Below, in pieces: positions 44,463 to 52,276 of a stretch of DNA of 64,000 nucleotides. Source of the DNA: Bin75 sp965212135 (GTDB lineage: Bacteria > Nitrospirota > Nitrospiria > Nitrospirales > UBA8639). The stretch lies in the NCBI GenBank assembly GCA_965212135.1, contig OZ243044.1, positions 1,364,001 through 1,428,000 on the forward strand, written 5' to 3'. A model generated the notes under the pieces. It saw nothing but the letters and a program-made list of their open reading frames with translations, searched no databases and was not told the DNA's origin. Numbering within the stretch: position 1 is the stretch's first letter; each line of letters opens with the position of its first letter. The position numbers and the translations under genes were made by a program.

Positions 44463-45899
44463 TTCACTCCTGTCCTTACCAGTGCCACTCCAATTGCACC
44501 CGCGCGCCATGATCCACCGGGATCGTGCCCGTCGCGCCTTTTCGGGCGCCTTCCAGACTCATATTCAGCCGATGGGCTAAGCTGACCCGGCTGCCTAGCC
44601 GGTACGTCCTGGCATCCGCCGCCCCCAGGGTCATCCCGCCGTAGGGTGTCAGCAGGTGGTCGCCTACCGGCAGCCCGTAGGCGACGGTGGCTTCCATGAG
44701 GCCCTGCGGCGTGGTCGGGCCGCTGGGCGCCGGGCGGTTGGCTGTGCCGTGTTCCCAGAGTTGCGCCAGCCCGCCGGCGCTGGTGGTGGTTTGATAGGTT
44801 GGGACCAGCGTGACGGCCAGGCCCTGCCCCTGGGCGCCCGGCGCCAGGGTCACCCGTCCGCTCACGCTCCAGTCGTCGTAGTCGCCGCCATGGGCGAGCA
44901 ACACCCGGCCCCGGCTTTCCAGGGTCAGCCGCAGGGCGGGATGGGCGTAGCGCAGGCCGCCACTGACTTCCGCGCCGGTGCCGGTGCGGCCGTCGCCGGC
45001 GTCATGCCGCAGGCCCACGCCTACGCTGGGGGTCAAGTGTGCGCCATGGGGTAAGGGTTGCTCATGGCTGCCTTCCAGGGTCAGCCGCAACCGCCGGGCG
45101 TCCGTGGTCAGGCCGGCCAGGCGGTCGCCTTGTTGCTCGGCTTTGATCGCCGTGGTCAGGACTTCGGCTTTGACCCGCACCGTGGTGGTGCCGTCGGGGG
45201 TCAGGAGGCCCGGCTGGTTCAGCAGGCGGCCGGCGCCGCCCACGGCGGCGGTGGCCAGCCGGGTGTCGGCGGTGACGGTGCCCTCGGCCGTGGGGTCGGC
45301 GGTGTCGGTGATTTCAACTTCGCCCCAGCCGTAGCCGCCGGTGGCCCAGAGGGTCACCTGCCCGTCCAGCAGGCTGGTGCTGACGTAGGGGTGCAGGCTG
45401 GTCAGGGTGGCCTGATAGGTGCCGGGGGCCGGGTCGGTACCACTGCGGTCGGTGTAATCAAAGGTGCCGTCGGCCCAGGAGACGGCCAGGCCGGTCAAGA
45501 GGGTGTCGGTCAGCCAGGCATCCCCGCCCACGGTGGCGCCGAACAGGTCGCCGTCCCAGTCCACGGTGGCGCTGTTGCCGGACAGGTTGCGGTAGGCGCC
45601 GTTGCCCCACAGGGTGACGCCGGCCAGCGGCCCGCCGGCTTGGTTGAGCGGCAGGGCAAAGGCAGAGCGGCCCAGGAGGGATTTGACAGTGAAGGCGCCG
45701 GTGTTCAGGGCTTCCCCGTTTGATTGCAGTACGTCCGCCAGGGTGGACTGCCCGCCCAGGCTGAAGGTGGCGCCGCCGGAGGCGTCATGGTCGGTGGCGG
45801 CTTGTTCGGTCCGCCGGGCAATGGCGCTGACGGTGGTGTCCATCATGGCCCTGGTGACTTCGGGGAGAATGGCGCGGTGTACGTTGTCAAACTGGCTGC
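44463..45899 (-). repeat. Inverted repeat, right arm (1.43 kb)
   Basis: Reverse complement of the autotransporter 1 barrel segment at 39133-40569. Differences at protein level include AA/SG, N/T, A/V, D/E, T/I, V/A and the penultimate N/H. Confidence 0.9.
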
Positions 45900-47904
45900 C
45901 GGGGGTGCGGCGTGCTAGTTCGTTGTCGACGGTGATGAGGAAATCCAGGGGTACGATGTCGCGGTTGCCGTCTTCGTCGTTGTCCGTGACGAAGTAGCGG
46001 TAGGTGGTGGCGGGTTGGGTGACGGTGGGGGTGCCGCTCAGGATGCGGGTGTCGGCGTCAAAGGCGAGTCCCGCGGGCAGGGCGAGGAGCGGCAGGCAGT
46101 TGCAGGGGCGGATGCCGGCAATGGCGTAGGTGAGAACGGCGTCTCCGCCGCCGGCTTCGGGTAGCGTGAGCGGCTCAATGGGTTCGCCGATGAGGTAGTG
46201 CCGGTCGGGGATGGTGGTGACGGCGAAGGCCGGGATGAGGTCCACTTCGTTGATGGCGAACGTGATGCTGACGCTGGTTTGGCCGTCTGTGGCGGTGTAG
46301 GTGTGGGTGGTGCCGGTGGGGGCGTCCGTGGGGGTGCCGCTCAAGATGCGGGTGTCGGAGTCAAAGGCCAGGCCCGCCGGAATCGGGTCAAGGGCGTAGG
46401 TCGTGGGAGTGGTGCTGCCGCCGACGCCGGTGCCGGTGGCCGCCGGCAGGGTCAGGTCGGGGATGGCGACTCCTTGCGGGTACAACTGGTCGGGGATGGG
46501 AGCGGTGAAAACCAGCGAATCGTTGAATAGGCCGACGTTCATGACCCATAGAGTATTGCTGGTCCCATCGCCCACCGTCAGACTCAACGTAACGGTCTCT
46601 GGGAAGTTGAGCGCGGTCCAGGTGGTGACGGCGGCGGTGGCATCGGAAAAACTGCCCACGTTCGAAGGGCCGACAATGGCGCGCCACGCGTAGGTCAGGA
46701 CGTCGTTGACGTCCGGGTCCACGACGGTGGAGGTCAGCGTGAGGACCGTGCCCGGGTTCAGTTCGTCGCCAAGCGCGATTGAGGAGGCTGTCCCGGTCGG
46801 CGAACTGAGGTCCACCGTGACCGTGGGCGCGTCGTTGACGCCGGTGATGGTGATGGCCACGTCCACGGTGGCGGGGATAAGGGCGGTATCAACGGCGGCG
46901 ACCGGGCAGGTGTCCACCCGGGTTTCGCCGACGCCCAGCCCTTGCACGGCGGTCAGGTCGTTCCTCACCTCGTAGGTCCAGACGCCGGCGGCGTCAATGT
47001 TAAAGATGCCGTCGGTGCAGGCGAAGTTGGTTTGCGCGGTTACGCCGCCGGCTACGGTCAGGGTGCCGCCGGTTTGCAGCACCATGGTTGAGGGTACGAT
47101 GGTGGAGGAGACCGGGTTGTCGTCTTCGGTGACGGCGCCGGTGGTGACGCCGCCGAAGGCGTTGGTGGGGTGCAGGGTCAGGGTGGTGGTGGCGGTGTTG
47201 CTCAAGCCGCCGGCGTCGGTCACCATCAGGATGAGTTCAATCTCGGTTGCCGTGGCCGGCGGCGCCACGCTCCAGGTGGTGGCGAGGGCGGTGGGGTCGG
47301 CGAACGCGCCCATGGGCGGGTCGGTACTCCACAACACGGTCGGCGCGGGCGGGAAATCAACGACCATGTCGTCTTCGTCAGTCACCGTGCCTTCCACCAC
47401 CACCACGGCGCCGGCGGCGACCGTGGTATCCGCGGACACCGGGCTGGTGATGCGGGGGTTCGGCCGGTTGTTGGCGCCGCTGAAGATGAAGGTTACCTGG
47501 GTGTCAAGGGTGAGGCCGTCTTCGTCTGTGGCGCGTACCGTGAACCTTTCAATCGCGACTTGACCGGGCAGCAAGGTGCGGACACGGCGAAGTTGACCGC
47601 CGAACAAGCCGATGCTGTAGGCCCAGTCGCCGTCGGTGGTGATGGTGAACAGGCCGTAGGTGCCGAGGGTGGTGGCGCGCAGTGCGAAGGTGCCGGGGGC
47701 GTTGAGGGTCAGGGTGCCGGTCAGCCTGCGGCTTCCGGTGCCGCCTTCGTCAAACAGGATGAAGTCCGAGGTCGTAACGCGGACCTCAAGGTCGCCGGTG
47801 ATGGCCAGGGCTTCAGGATCTTGCTGGGCAACCGCCGGGCCGGATAAGGCCGGGGTGATGGCCAGGAGGGCGATGGTCAGGAAGCGTTTCATGCGCGGCC
47901 CCAT
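44476..47904 (-). CDS. Autotransporter 2: putative-Ig-domain passenger with C-terminal beta-barrel
   Basis: 1142-residue surface protein. Signal peptide MKRFLTIALLAITPALSGPA VAQ type near the start (from ATG 47892), passenger of cadherin/VCBS-like and He-PIG-like repeats (LPAGLAFDADTRILSGTPT occurs in two closely related copies near residues 545 and 625). Translocator from SQFDNVHRAILPEV to the terminal VQLEWHW is almost identical to autotransporter 1. The ATG at 47904 overlaps the stop of an upstream leader frame as TAATG; the true start may instead lie upstream of a C19 tract. Secretion through the outer membrane with passenger exposed is expected. Confidence 0.87.
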   Translation of the reverse strand: MGPRMKRFLTIALLAITPALSGPAVAQQDPEALAITGDLEVRVTTSDFILFDEGGTGSRRLTGTLTLNAPGTFALRATTLGTYGLFTITTDGDWAYSIGLFGGQLRRVRTLLPGQVAIERFTVRATDEDGLTLDTQVTFIFSGANNRPNPRITSPVSADTTVAAGAVVVVEGTVTDEDDMVVDFPPAPTVLWSTDPPMGAFADPTALATTWSVAPPATATEIELILMVTDAGGLSNTATTTLTLHPTNAFGGVTTGAVTEDDNPVSSTIVPSTMVLQTGGTLTVAGGVTAQTNFACTDGIFNIDAAGVWTYEVRNDLTAVQGLGVGETRVDTCPVAAVDTALIPATVDVAITITGVNDAPTVTVDLSSPTGTASSIALGDELNPGTVLTLTSTVVDPDVNDVLTYAWRAIVGPSNVGSFSDATAAVTTWTALNFPETVTLSLTVGDGTSNTLWVMNVGLFNDSLVFTAPIPDQLYPQGVAIPDLTLPAATGTGVGGSTTPTTYALDPIPAGLAFDSDTRILSGTPTDAPTGTTHTYTATDGQTSVSITFAINEVDLIPAFAVTTIPDRHYLIGEPIEPLTLPEAGGGDAVLTYAIAGIRPCNCLPLLALPAGLAFDADTRILSGTPTVTQPATTYRYFVTDNDEDGNRDIVPLDFLITVDNELARRTPGSQFDNVHRAILPEVTRAMMDTTVSAIARRTEQAATDHDASGGATFSLGGQSTLADVLQSNGEALNTGAFTVKSLLGRSAFALPLNQAGGPLAGVTLWGNGAYRNLSGNSATVDWDGDLFGATVGGDAWLTDTLLTGLAVSWADGTFDYTDRSGTDPAPGTYQATLTSLHPYVSTSLLDGQVTLWATGGYGWGEVEITDTADPTAEGTVTADTRLATAAVGGAGRLLNQPGLLTPDGTTTVRVKAEVLTTAIKAEQQGDRLAGLTTDARRLRLTLEGSHEQPLPHGAHLTPSVGVGLRHDAGDGRTGTGAEVSGGLRYAHPALRLTLESRGRVLLAHGGDYDDWSVSGRVTLAPGAQGQGLAVTLVPTYQTTTSAGGLAQLWEHGTANRPAPSGPTTPQGLMEATVAYGLPVGDHLLTPYGGMTLGAADARTYRLGSRVSLAHRLNMSLEGARKGATGTIPVDHGARVQLEWHW

Positions 47905-48056
47905 TAGTTTGCAGGGGAGCGATGCGTCATGGCGGTTGCGCCGTTGGATGTTAAACGTAAATTTTGTGGGGGGGGGGGGGGGGGGGTAAAACTACGCCCG
48001 CAGAGGCGCTGTGAGGCGTTTTTGATTATGGGCTGTGCGATACAAGAAGCCGTCAT
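47905..48056 (-). promoter_or_regulatory. Leader reading frame ahead of autotransporter 2, containing a C19 tract
   Basis: On the minus strand ATG at 48056 has a strong GGAGG (48065-48069) eight nt upstream and opens MTASCIAQPIIKNASQ. It crosses C19 (47968-47986, seen as G on the plus strand) as T-PPPPPP and ends at TAA overlapping the ATG at 47904. With 20 or 17 C the leader would instead read T-P(n)-TKFTFNIQRRNR and continue without stop into MGPRMKRF. The tract thus decides between a short leader and an N-terminally extended autotransporter. Confidence 0.65.
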
Positions 48057-48159
48057 TATGTCAGCCTCCATTAGTGTTAGTGTTGTTGAGTTCATTGCCG
48101 GGCGATTCTGCGCTAAGCCGGAGGCATCGTGCAACTCCGGAGCAACCCCCGCAAGCCGG

Positions 48160-48425
48160 GCATGACGGAGGGGGCGCGCGGGGTCAGCGGCCGGCGCCGG
48201 CGGTTGGACGCCGGATTCCCGATTCACGACGTCGGGCATGACGGAAGGGGGGTGACGCTTCCTTGACGCAGGCGATTGGATTGACCCTCAAAAAGTCGCT
48301 GTGGTACGTTGCTTCTGCTGTCATTCCGCACGTCTTGTATGCGGAATCCGTCTGGGAGATTCCAAGACGAAGATGGATTCCCGATTGAAGACGTCGGGAA
48401 TGACGGAGGGGGCCTTGCGGGCATG
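48160..48425. repeat. Palindromic repeats between autotransporter 2 and the HEAT operon
   Basis: Arms include GGGCATGACGGAGGGGG, TGTCATTCCGCACGTC with GTATGCGGAATCCGTCTGG, and GATGGATTCCCGATTGAAG followed by ACGTCGGGAATGACGGAG. Same family as elsewhere, here at least three arms. No gene is seen in 48057-48472. Confidence 0.7.
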
Positions 48426-48472
48426 ACAGAAAGAAGGCTGTTTCAGTGGGCGTTGCGCAAAGGGTGTGAAAC

Positions 48473-49588
48473 ATGGCCGATAGCGTGGCCGAGCACATCG
48501 CGGCTTTGAGAGATGAAGATTGGGGCATCCGTGAAGAAGCGGCTCTCGCACTGGGGGAATTCCGTGACCCGAGAGGTGTGCGTCCTTTGATTGAAGCGTT
48601 GCGGGATTCGGACCAGGCCGTGAAAACCGCGGCAACCCGGGCGTTGACCGCCATCGGCGAACCGGCCGTGGTGGACGTGGGGTTCTGTCTCCAGGATCCG
48701 GATTTGTCCGTGCAGGAGGCCGCGGCGTCCATTTTGTCCGCGACCGCGGATGAGCGGGTGCTTGAACCCCTCACGTCCGCCCTCTTCAGCCCGGACTGGG
48801 TCGTCCGCATGCACGCCGCCCGCGCGGTGGGACGACTCGGCAACCCTCGTTCGGTTGAGACCCTGGCGTTGCTTCTGCAGGACACGGTGCCGGCGGTGCG
48901 CGATGAAGCCGTGGCGGTGCTGACGTCCATCGGCGAGGCCGCGGTGGCGCCGTTGGTGGACGCGCTGGCCCATCGGGATTGGCGGATACGCCTGCGCGCC
49001 GCGGAAGCGCTGTGCGTCTTGAAATCTCAAACGGCCGTCGCCCCGCTGGTGGGTCTGTTGAAACATGACCCGGATACGGCTGTGCGGCAGGAGGCCGCCC
49101 GCGCGCTCGGCGGCATTGGCGACGGCGCCGCCGTGGACGCGCTTCTGGAGGCCGTGGAGGAGCCCCGTCTTCAAGTGCGGGCCATTGAGGCGCTCGGCCG
49201 CATCGGCGACCGCCGGGTGCTGCCTTTTTTGTTTCGGCTGCTTGGTGCGTTGACGCCGGGCGATTATGAAAACCGCACGCCGGCCTGCGAGGAGAATGAG
49301 TCCGAACAGCATCTGGCCGCCGCGGAAGAAGCCGTTCGGGCGCTGGCGCGCATCCGGGACGAGCAAGCCGTTGCCGTGTTGATTCAGGCGTTGCAAAGCA
49401 CCCTGATTCGGAAGGAAGCGAGTGACGCCCTGGTCTGCTTTGGCCGGCAAGCCGTCGCGCCCCTGGTGACACAGCTCCAACGCGAACGCGATGATAATGT
49501 TTGCCACTATATCAAGGAAACCCTGACCCAATTGGGATGGAACCCCAACCGGGTTCGCCTGGCGTCCCATACGCCAACGAAGGGGTGA
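48473..49588 (+). CDS. HEAT-repeat protein 1 of 4
   Basis: 371-residue soluble alpha-solenoid of PBS-lyase-type HEAT repeats, about 31 residues each: DPRGVRPLIEALRDSDQAVK, SVETLALLLQDTVPAVRDEA, AVAPLLVGLLKHDP-like (AVAPLVGLLKHDPDTAVRQE) and so on, about ten units. A non-repeat linker (TPGDYENRTPACEENESEQH) splits the last units. No signal peptide or enzymatic domain. The name PBS lyase is historic and does not imply bilin chemistry. First gene of a four-gene same-strand run with 9-nt gap to the next; probably a scaffold. Confidence 0.85.
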   Translation: MADSVAEHIAALRDEDWGIREEAALALGEFRDPRGVRPLIEALRDSDQAVKTAATRALTAIGEPAVVDVGFCLQDPDLSVQEAAASILSATADERVLEPLTSALFSPDWVVRMHAARAVGRLGNPRSVETLALLLQDTVPAVRDEAVAVLTSIGEAAVAPLVDALAHRDWRIRLRAAEALCVLKSQTAVAPLVGLLKHDPDTAVRQEAARALGGIGDGAAVDALLEAVEEPRLQVRAIEALGRIGDRRVLPFLFRLLGALTPGDYENRTPACEENESEQHLAAAEEAVRALARIRDEQAVAVLIQALQSTLIRKEASDALVCFGRQAVAPLVTQLQRERDDNVCHYIKETLTQLGWNPNRVRLASHTPTKG

Positions 49589-49597
49589 GCCGCCGCC

Positions 49598-50695
49598 ATG
49601 CCGAAAGAAACATTGGAAGTCATCGTGTCCGAGCTGACGCATGAGGAAGACTGGCGCCGGATGCGCGCCACGGCCACGTCGCTCAAGGGCGGGCCGAACG
49701 TCGTTGATCTGATTATCAAGGCCATGCACGCCGGGGCGCCGGCTTATCAGGTGGAAGCGGCCCATATGTTGGCGCGCATTCGGGACCCTCGGGCGGGGGT
49801 GCCGCTGGTGACGCTGATACACAGTGAAGACGAGCACGTCCGTGAGGCGGTGGTGACGGCTCTGGAACAAATGGCCGGCGTGGTGAATGAGGAAGCGGCC
49901 GCGGCCCTGGTCGGGCTGTTGAAGGATGAGGCGCTTCGGCCCGCCGTCACCACACTGCTGGGCGTCATTCCCACGTCTATCGGCCCCTTGACCGCCATGC
50001 TCAAGGACCCGGACGAGGCCGCGCGCGTGCATGCCGCCCACATCCTCAATCACCTCCTGGACCCGCGCTCCGCCGATGCGCTGGTGGACGCCATGGGCGA
50101 TCCCGCCATTCGTGATCTGGCGATTCACACCCTCAAAACACTCGGCGCCATTCGGGAGCGGGTCGAGGCGATTATGGATGAATTGCGCGCCGTGGAAGAG
50201 TCGGAACTCCGCGAAGCCGGGCGCCAGGAAGCCGTGCATCGGTTGCATCCCATCGGCCGGCCCATCGTCGAGATTTTGATTGAATACCTTGAAGACGATG
50301 ACTGGGTGGTGCGGGAAGCCGCGGCGGACGTGCTGGGAAAAATCGGCGACGTCCGGGCGGTGGAGCCGTTGATTGAGCGTCTCAAGGTGGACAAGGATAC
50401 GGGTGTCAAAGAACTGGCGACCAAGGGGTTGGGATTAATCGGCGACGCCAGGCCCGTGCCCCTCCTGGTTGAGATCATTCCCATCAAACCGTTGCGGGTC
50501 CTGGCGGTGGAAGCCCTGGAAAAAATCAAGGACATCGAAACCCTGCGACCGTACGCGGACCTGTTTAAGAAAATGAAAGGCGACCGTGACGGATTGATCT
50601 CGTATAACTCCGGGCTCATCATTGATAAACTGGAAGCGGCCGCGGCGCAGATGGACGAGGCGCAGTGGGCGGAGAAAGAGAACGTGCATGGCTGA
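49598..50695 (+). CDS. HEAT-repeat protein 2 of 4
   Basis: 365-residue HEAT solenoid. Opens with a short non-repeat segment (MPKETLEVIVSELTHEEDWR) followed by about nine repeats such as AGAPAYQVEAAHMLARIRDP and AVEPLIERLKVDKDTGVKEL. A charged, helix-rich stretch (LRAVEESELREAGRQEAVHR) near residue 190 separates two solenoid halves. The last 8 nt overlap the start of the third gene. Expected to bind partner proteins; none identified. Confidence 0.85.
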   Translation: MPKETLEVIVSELTHEEDWRRMRATATSLKGGPNVVDLIIKAMHAGAPAYQVEAAHMLARIRDPRAGVPLVTLIHSEDEHVREAVVTALEQMAGVVNEEAAAALVGLLKDEALRPAVTTLLGVIPTSIGPLTAMLKDPDEAARVHAAHILNHLLDPRSADALVDAMGDPAIRDLAIHTLKTLGAIRERVEAIMDELRAVEESELREAGRQEAVHRLHPIGRPIVEILIEYLEDDDWVVREAAADVLGKIGDVRAVEPLIERLKVDKDTGVKELATKGLGLIGDARPVPLLVEIIPIKPLRVLAVEALEKIKDIETLRPYADLFKKMKGDRDGLISYNSGLIIDKLEAAAAQMDEAQWAEKENVHG

Positions 50696-51443
50696 CAGTC
50701 GCCGCCTGGAACAATTGTTGTCCGCCCTTCGTGATGAAAACGAAGGGTTGCGCAATCATGCGGCGGCCGGACTCGGGCACGTGGGCGATTCGGCCATTCC
50801 CGGCCTGATCGAGATGTTCGGGGATGATGACTTGGTGATTCGGGAAGCCGCGGTCAGCGCCATGGTGCAAATCGGGGAATCCGCGATTGATCCCTTGATT
50901 GAGGCGTTGCAAGACGATGAATGGGCCGTTCGGGAGCAGGCGGCGTCCGCCCTGGGGAAATTGAAAAATGCCCGGGCGGTGGCCCCCCTGGCTCACGCGT
51001 TGCAGGATAAGGACGGGGGCGTGCGCACCGCCGCGGTCTGGGCTTTGGAGCGGATTGGGGACCCCGAAGCCGTGCCGGCCCTGGTGGCCTGTTTGATGGA
51101 CGCGATGCTGCGCGAAGACGCCGCGCGCGTGTTGAAAAAAATCGGCGACAGCAGAGCCACGGATGCCCTGATTGAAGGGTTGCAAGGCTCCAATTGGATT
51201 GTCCGGCGTCATGCCGCCGAAGCCCTTGGAAAAATCGGCGACGCCAAAGGGTTCGCCCCGTTGGTGGAAGCCCTGGCGGACGAGGACTGGCTGGTTCGGC
51301 GCAACGCCGCCGAAGCCCTGGCCCGGTTGGGCGACCATCGCGCCATCCAGCCGTTGGCGGCGTTGCTGGAAGATGAAAACGAAATGGTGCGCGACACGGC
51401 CGAAGGCGTGTTGGCGAGTTTGGGATGGACGCCCGGGTCGTGA
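50688..51443 (+). CDS. HEAT-repeat protein 3 of 4
   Basis: 251-residue solenoid with about eight regular repeats: GLRNHAAAGLGHVGDSAIPG, AVREQAASALGKLKNARAVA, WLVRRNAAEALARLGDHRAI and others. ATG at 50688 (MADSRRLEQLLSALRDENEG) resembles the start of protein 1 (MADSVAEHIAALRDEDWG), suggesting duplication of a common ancestor. The open frame upstream of 50688 belongs to the end of protein 2 and is discarded. Confidence 0.85.
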   Translation: MADSRRLEQLLSALRDENEGLRNHAAAGLGHVGDSAIPGLIEMFGDDDLVIREAAVSAMVQIGESAIDPLIEALQDDEWAVREQAASALGKLKNARAVAPLAHALQDKDGGVRTAAVWALERIGDPEAVPALVACLMDAMLREDAARVLKKIGDSRATDALIEGLQGSNWIVRRHAAEALGKIGDAKGFAPLVEALADEDWLVRRNAAEALARLGDHRAIQPLAALLEDENEMVRDTAEGVLASLGWTPGS

Positions 51444-51516
51444 CGGTTCCGCGCGGGTCACGCGCGCGCCGGCCCCGGGCCGACCACTGGAAATACGAGA
51501 AGAAGGAGAGACAGAG

Positions 51517-52188
51517 ATGGCAGATCCGGTTCCAACGCCCCTTGTGAACATCAGTCCCAAAAGCGCCAAAAAAGACGGCTTTAATCTGGTGACGGAAAAC
51601 GTCATCACCGTCAACCTGGAGGCCCGGCAACTGGAGGTCGAGTTATTGGCCTATGACGGGAAAACCGTGTTGCTGGACGTGGCCGAAGACGCGTGCGAGG
51701 ATCTTCAAAAACTGAAACCGGGTGACGGGGCGACTCTCCGCATTGTCGAGGAAGACGGCAAGCGGGTGGTCAAGCAGTTTCGCATTCGGGCGAAAGACCC
51801 TCACGCCGTCAAAAGCGATGCCGCGCTGCTGGATTTAAAGGATTCGCACTGGCTTAATCGCAAATATGCCGTGGAGGTCCTGGGAGAACTCAAAGCCGCC
51901 AATGCGGTGGACGACCTCGTGACGTGCCTGGAAGACGACGTGGGCGACGTGCGGCATCGAGCGTATGAAGCCTTGATTAAAATCGGCGCGCCCTCCGTCC
52001 TCAAAGTCATTCCGCTTCTGGTGTCGGACGAAGAGGAATTGCGCCAGTCCGCCACCGAGATTCTTCGGAAAATCGGCAAGCCGGCCGTGGAGCCGCTGGC
52101 CGCCACCCTGGCCGAAGCCGACGGGCCTCTGAAAAAACGCATCACCAAAGTGCTGGATCGCATGGGGTATAAACCCAAGGACGCGTAA
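51517..52188 (+). CDS. HEAT-repeat protein 4 of 4, with N-terminal beta domain
   Basis: 223-residue protein. Residues 1-95 are not HEAT: they are strand-rich (VITVNLEARQLEVELLAYDG, LKPGDGATLRIVEEDGKRVV) and resemble a small beta-barrel, family unknown to me. Residues 100-215 form about four HEAT units (ANAVDDLVTCLEDDVGDVRH, EELRQSATEILRKIGKPAVE). AAGGAG eight nt before ATG 51517 fixes the start. Ends the operon; converges on ugd 88 bp away. Confidence 0.83.
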   Translation: MADPVPTPLVNISPKSAKKDGFNLVTENVITVNLEARQLEVELLAYDGKTVLLDVAEDACEDLQKLKPGDGATLRIVEEDGKRVVKQFRIRAKDPHAVKSDAALLDLKDSHWLNRKYAVEVLGELKAANAVDDLVTCLEDDVGDVRHRAYEALIKIGAPSVLKVIPLLVSDEEELRQSATEILRKIGKPAVEPLAATLAEADGPLKKRITKVLDRMGYKPKDA

Positions 52189-52276
52189 CCCTTTCCCGGG
52201 GGATTCTAGACTTGACACCTCAAAACCCCGGATCGTCATTCCCCTTTCCTGCCACAAGGCGCCCCGCCGGATGGGG

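Noticed and set aside
48443..50248. 601-codon minus-strand frame across the HEAT genes
   Set aside because: High-GC shadow; plus-strand HEAT periodicity is decisive.
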